64,000 nt of DNA from Corallium rubrum (lineage: Eukaryota > Cnidaria > Anthozoa > Scleralcyonacea > Coralliidae). Positions within the stretch are counted from its first letter, which is position 1; every line of letters starts with the position of its first letter. The notes under the pieces were generated by a model. That model was not told where the DNA came from, searched no databases, and saw nothing but the letters and a program-made list of their open reading frames with translations. Below are positions 63,070 through 64,000 of the stretch, piece by piece. The DNA lies in NCBI GenBank assembly GCA_964035015.1, contig OZ036004.1, positions 9,572,468 to 9,636,467 on the forward strand, given 5' to 3'. The position numbers and the translations under genes are program-made.

Positions 63070-64000
63070 TTGATCTGTTTGTTTGTTTCTTTTTTCTGTC
63101 TTATGTTACACTGAATTTTACCGAAACGTTTAAAATCGAAGCATTACGATAATCGATACGAAACCGTGGCATATGTATACCAACAACAGAGCGCCGCATT
63201 ACTGCTTCGCCGCAAAAGATGATACAGAAGCACGTAACATAAACAATACGCCTCTCTGGTACACTTTCGGAGACGCAACGAAGCCCTATACGGTACATCA
63301 CTAAACTAAAATTGCAGTCGCCTCCTCAGCATCCCTCAATTGTAAATTCAAGTTATTTTCGCAATCTGAAGATCCAAGTTTAATTATTTATTGTTTTTAT
63401 AAAATTTCAGACTCGGTATCAAATTTCGGAAAGGAAATCAAAATGCATTGGCCGCGCACTCGTTTTGTATCGTTAATTAGCAAGAACAAAGCGGTGTTTT
63501 TGCAAGATGTTTTCTGAATGATTGTCACCTTGTTTGTGCGTCAAAAGAGATGCAAGGGATGACCACTGTTGGAGACCTCGCCGCCGCGTGATATGGATAT
63601 CAAAAGGCGTTCTCCCATGCCATTTCACCTTTGCAGCGAGCGGTAACTTAGCTCAGCTGGCAACCTTTAACCTAAAATTACTGCTTACACTGGGCGGAGT
63701 GATCGTCCTTTGGCTTTGACTATGTCTGGCGTTAGACACTCAGTACAATAAAGCTCGGGAAGTGACGACCCTCCTTACGTTCGGAATTAGCCTTTAGGGG
63801 GGTCGTTACTTTAATTTAAATTCGTTATCTTTTACACCGGTGTACGCTCTGTATCTCTTATATAAAAGACGCAAATTACTATCAACAATTGTCGCTAAAA
63901 CAGGATTTATTTGTGTGTATTACTACTTTCTGGGGATCGCTACTTTCGGGAGGGAGGTCGCTATTACCGGAATTTACTAAGAGCCGACCCATTTTACTGT
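63070..64000. other. unassigned DNA
   Basis: CTATGTCTGGCGTTAGACAC at 63720 is an isolated half of the CGTCTGGCGTTAG core. GGGGTCGTTACT at 63799 and GGGAGGTCGCTATTACCGGA at 63951 are short repeats of unknown nature. No gene was recognised. Confidence 0.35.

Noticed and set aside
62398..63152. 239-residue membrane-like protein of repeated VCLF and VGWL
   Set aside because: Low-complexity translation of GTTT and GGTT arrays. The apparent hydrophobic segments reflect the repeat, not a membrane protein.

Overview
The window is eukaryotic and almost entirely composed of transposable elements, their decayed remnants and tandem repeats. The mix is AT-rich DNA with 5S-rRNA-headed and tRNA-headed SINEs, L2/CR1-like and RTE/Jockey-like LINE 3' ends, a ZMYM1/DUF4371-type hAT transposase, many foldback MITEs, and four-base microsatellites hundreds of bases long. 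This suits an anthozoan cnidarian, most likely a stony coral or sea anemone. That placement is inference from repeat style, not from a marker gene. No rRNA gene, CRISPR array, intact host protein-coding gene or convincing functional tRNA is visible. Most short open frames here are chance frames or translations of simple repeats.

Layout. 0-2.7 kb: tRNA-like SINE head split by a tiny palindromic MITE, a MITE of the CCTTATTC family, and a 568-bp hAT MITE with a perfect 8-bp target duplication inside decayed SINE-tail repeats. 2.7-11 kb: foldback elements (3.3, 5.0, 8.7, 9.3 kb), a (TTCG)n array and largely unassigned DNA with one candidate exon near 7.4 kb. 11-15 kb: LINE 3' end, 5S SINE, a 644-bp foldback with exact TTAA duplications, and a tRNA SINE with an expanded pentamer tail. 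15.5-21.2 kb: the centrepiece, a 3.6-kb dead hAT transposon inserted in a 281-bp mariner-type MITE, with smaller elements inside the hAT and two intact 281-bp copies just downstream. 22.4-25.7 kb: an unidentified ORF end, a minisatellite split by a foldback, and a non-repetitive stretch with a TATA box and splice donor that may be a host promoter. 26-28 kb: a ~155-bp satellite, a 20-bp minisatellite and tandem tRNA-type SINEs. 28.5-32.2 kb: foldbacks, a MITE carrying a second MITE, and a LINE end. 32-47 kb: scattered MITEs, a second hAT MITE, a LINE remnant, and a long unassigned stretch at 42.8-45.8 kb. 47.4-50.2 kb: a 780-bp tandem duplication and an array of CRE-type palindromes. 51.8-58 kb: two copies of a long repeat carrying different insertions, a telomere-like foldback, a (CGAA)n array and another LINE end. 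58.3-60.1 kb: an inverted repeat with ~400-bp arms. 61-63 kb: low-complexity DNA ending in a three-block GTTT/GGTT/GTTT microsatellite.

No pathway connects the genes. The biology is transposon layering: TTAA-targeting mini-elements, hAT elements with CAGGG-type ends and mariner-type MITEs repeatedly inserted into one another, so that second copies serve as empty sites for dating. The most novel-looking signal is a set of ~80-100-bp palindromic mini-elements that share a CGTCTGGCGTTAGCC core but carry different terminal repeats, most of them bordered by TTAA.
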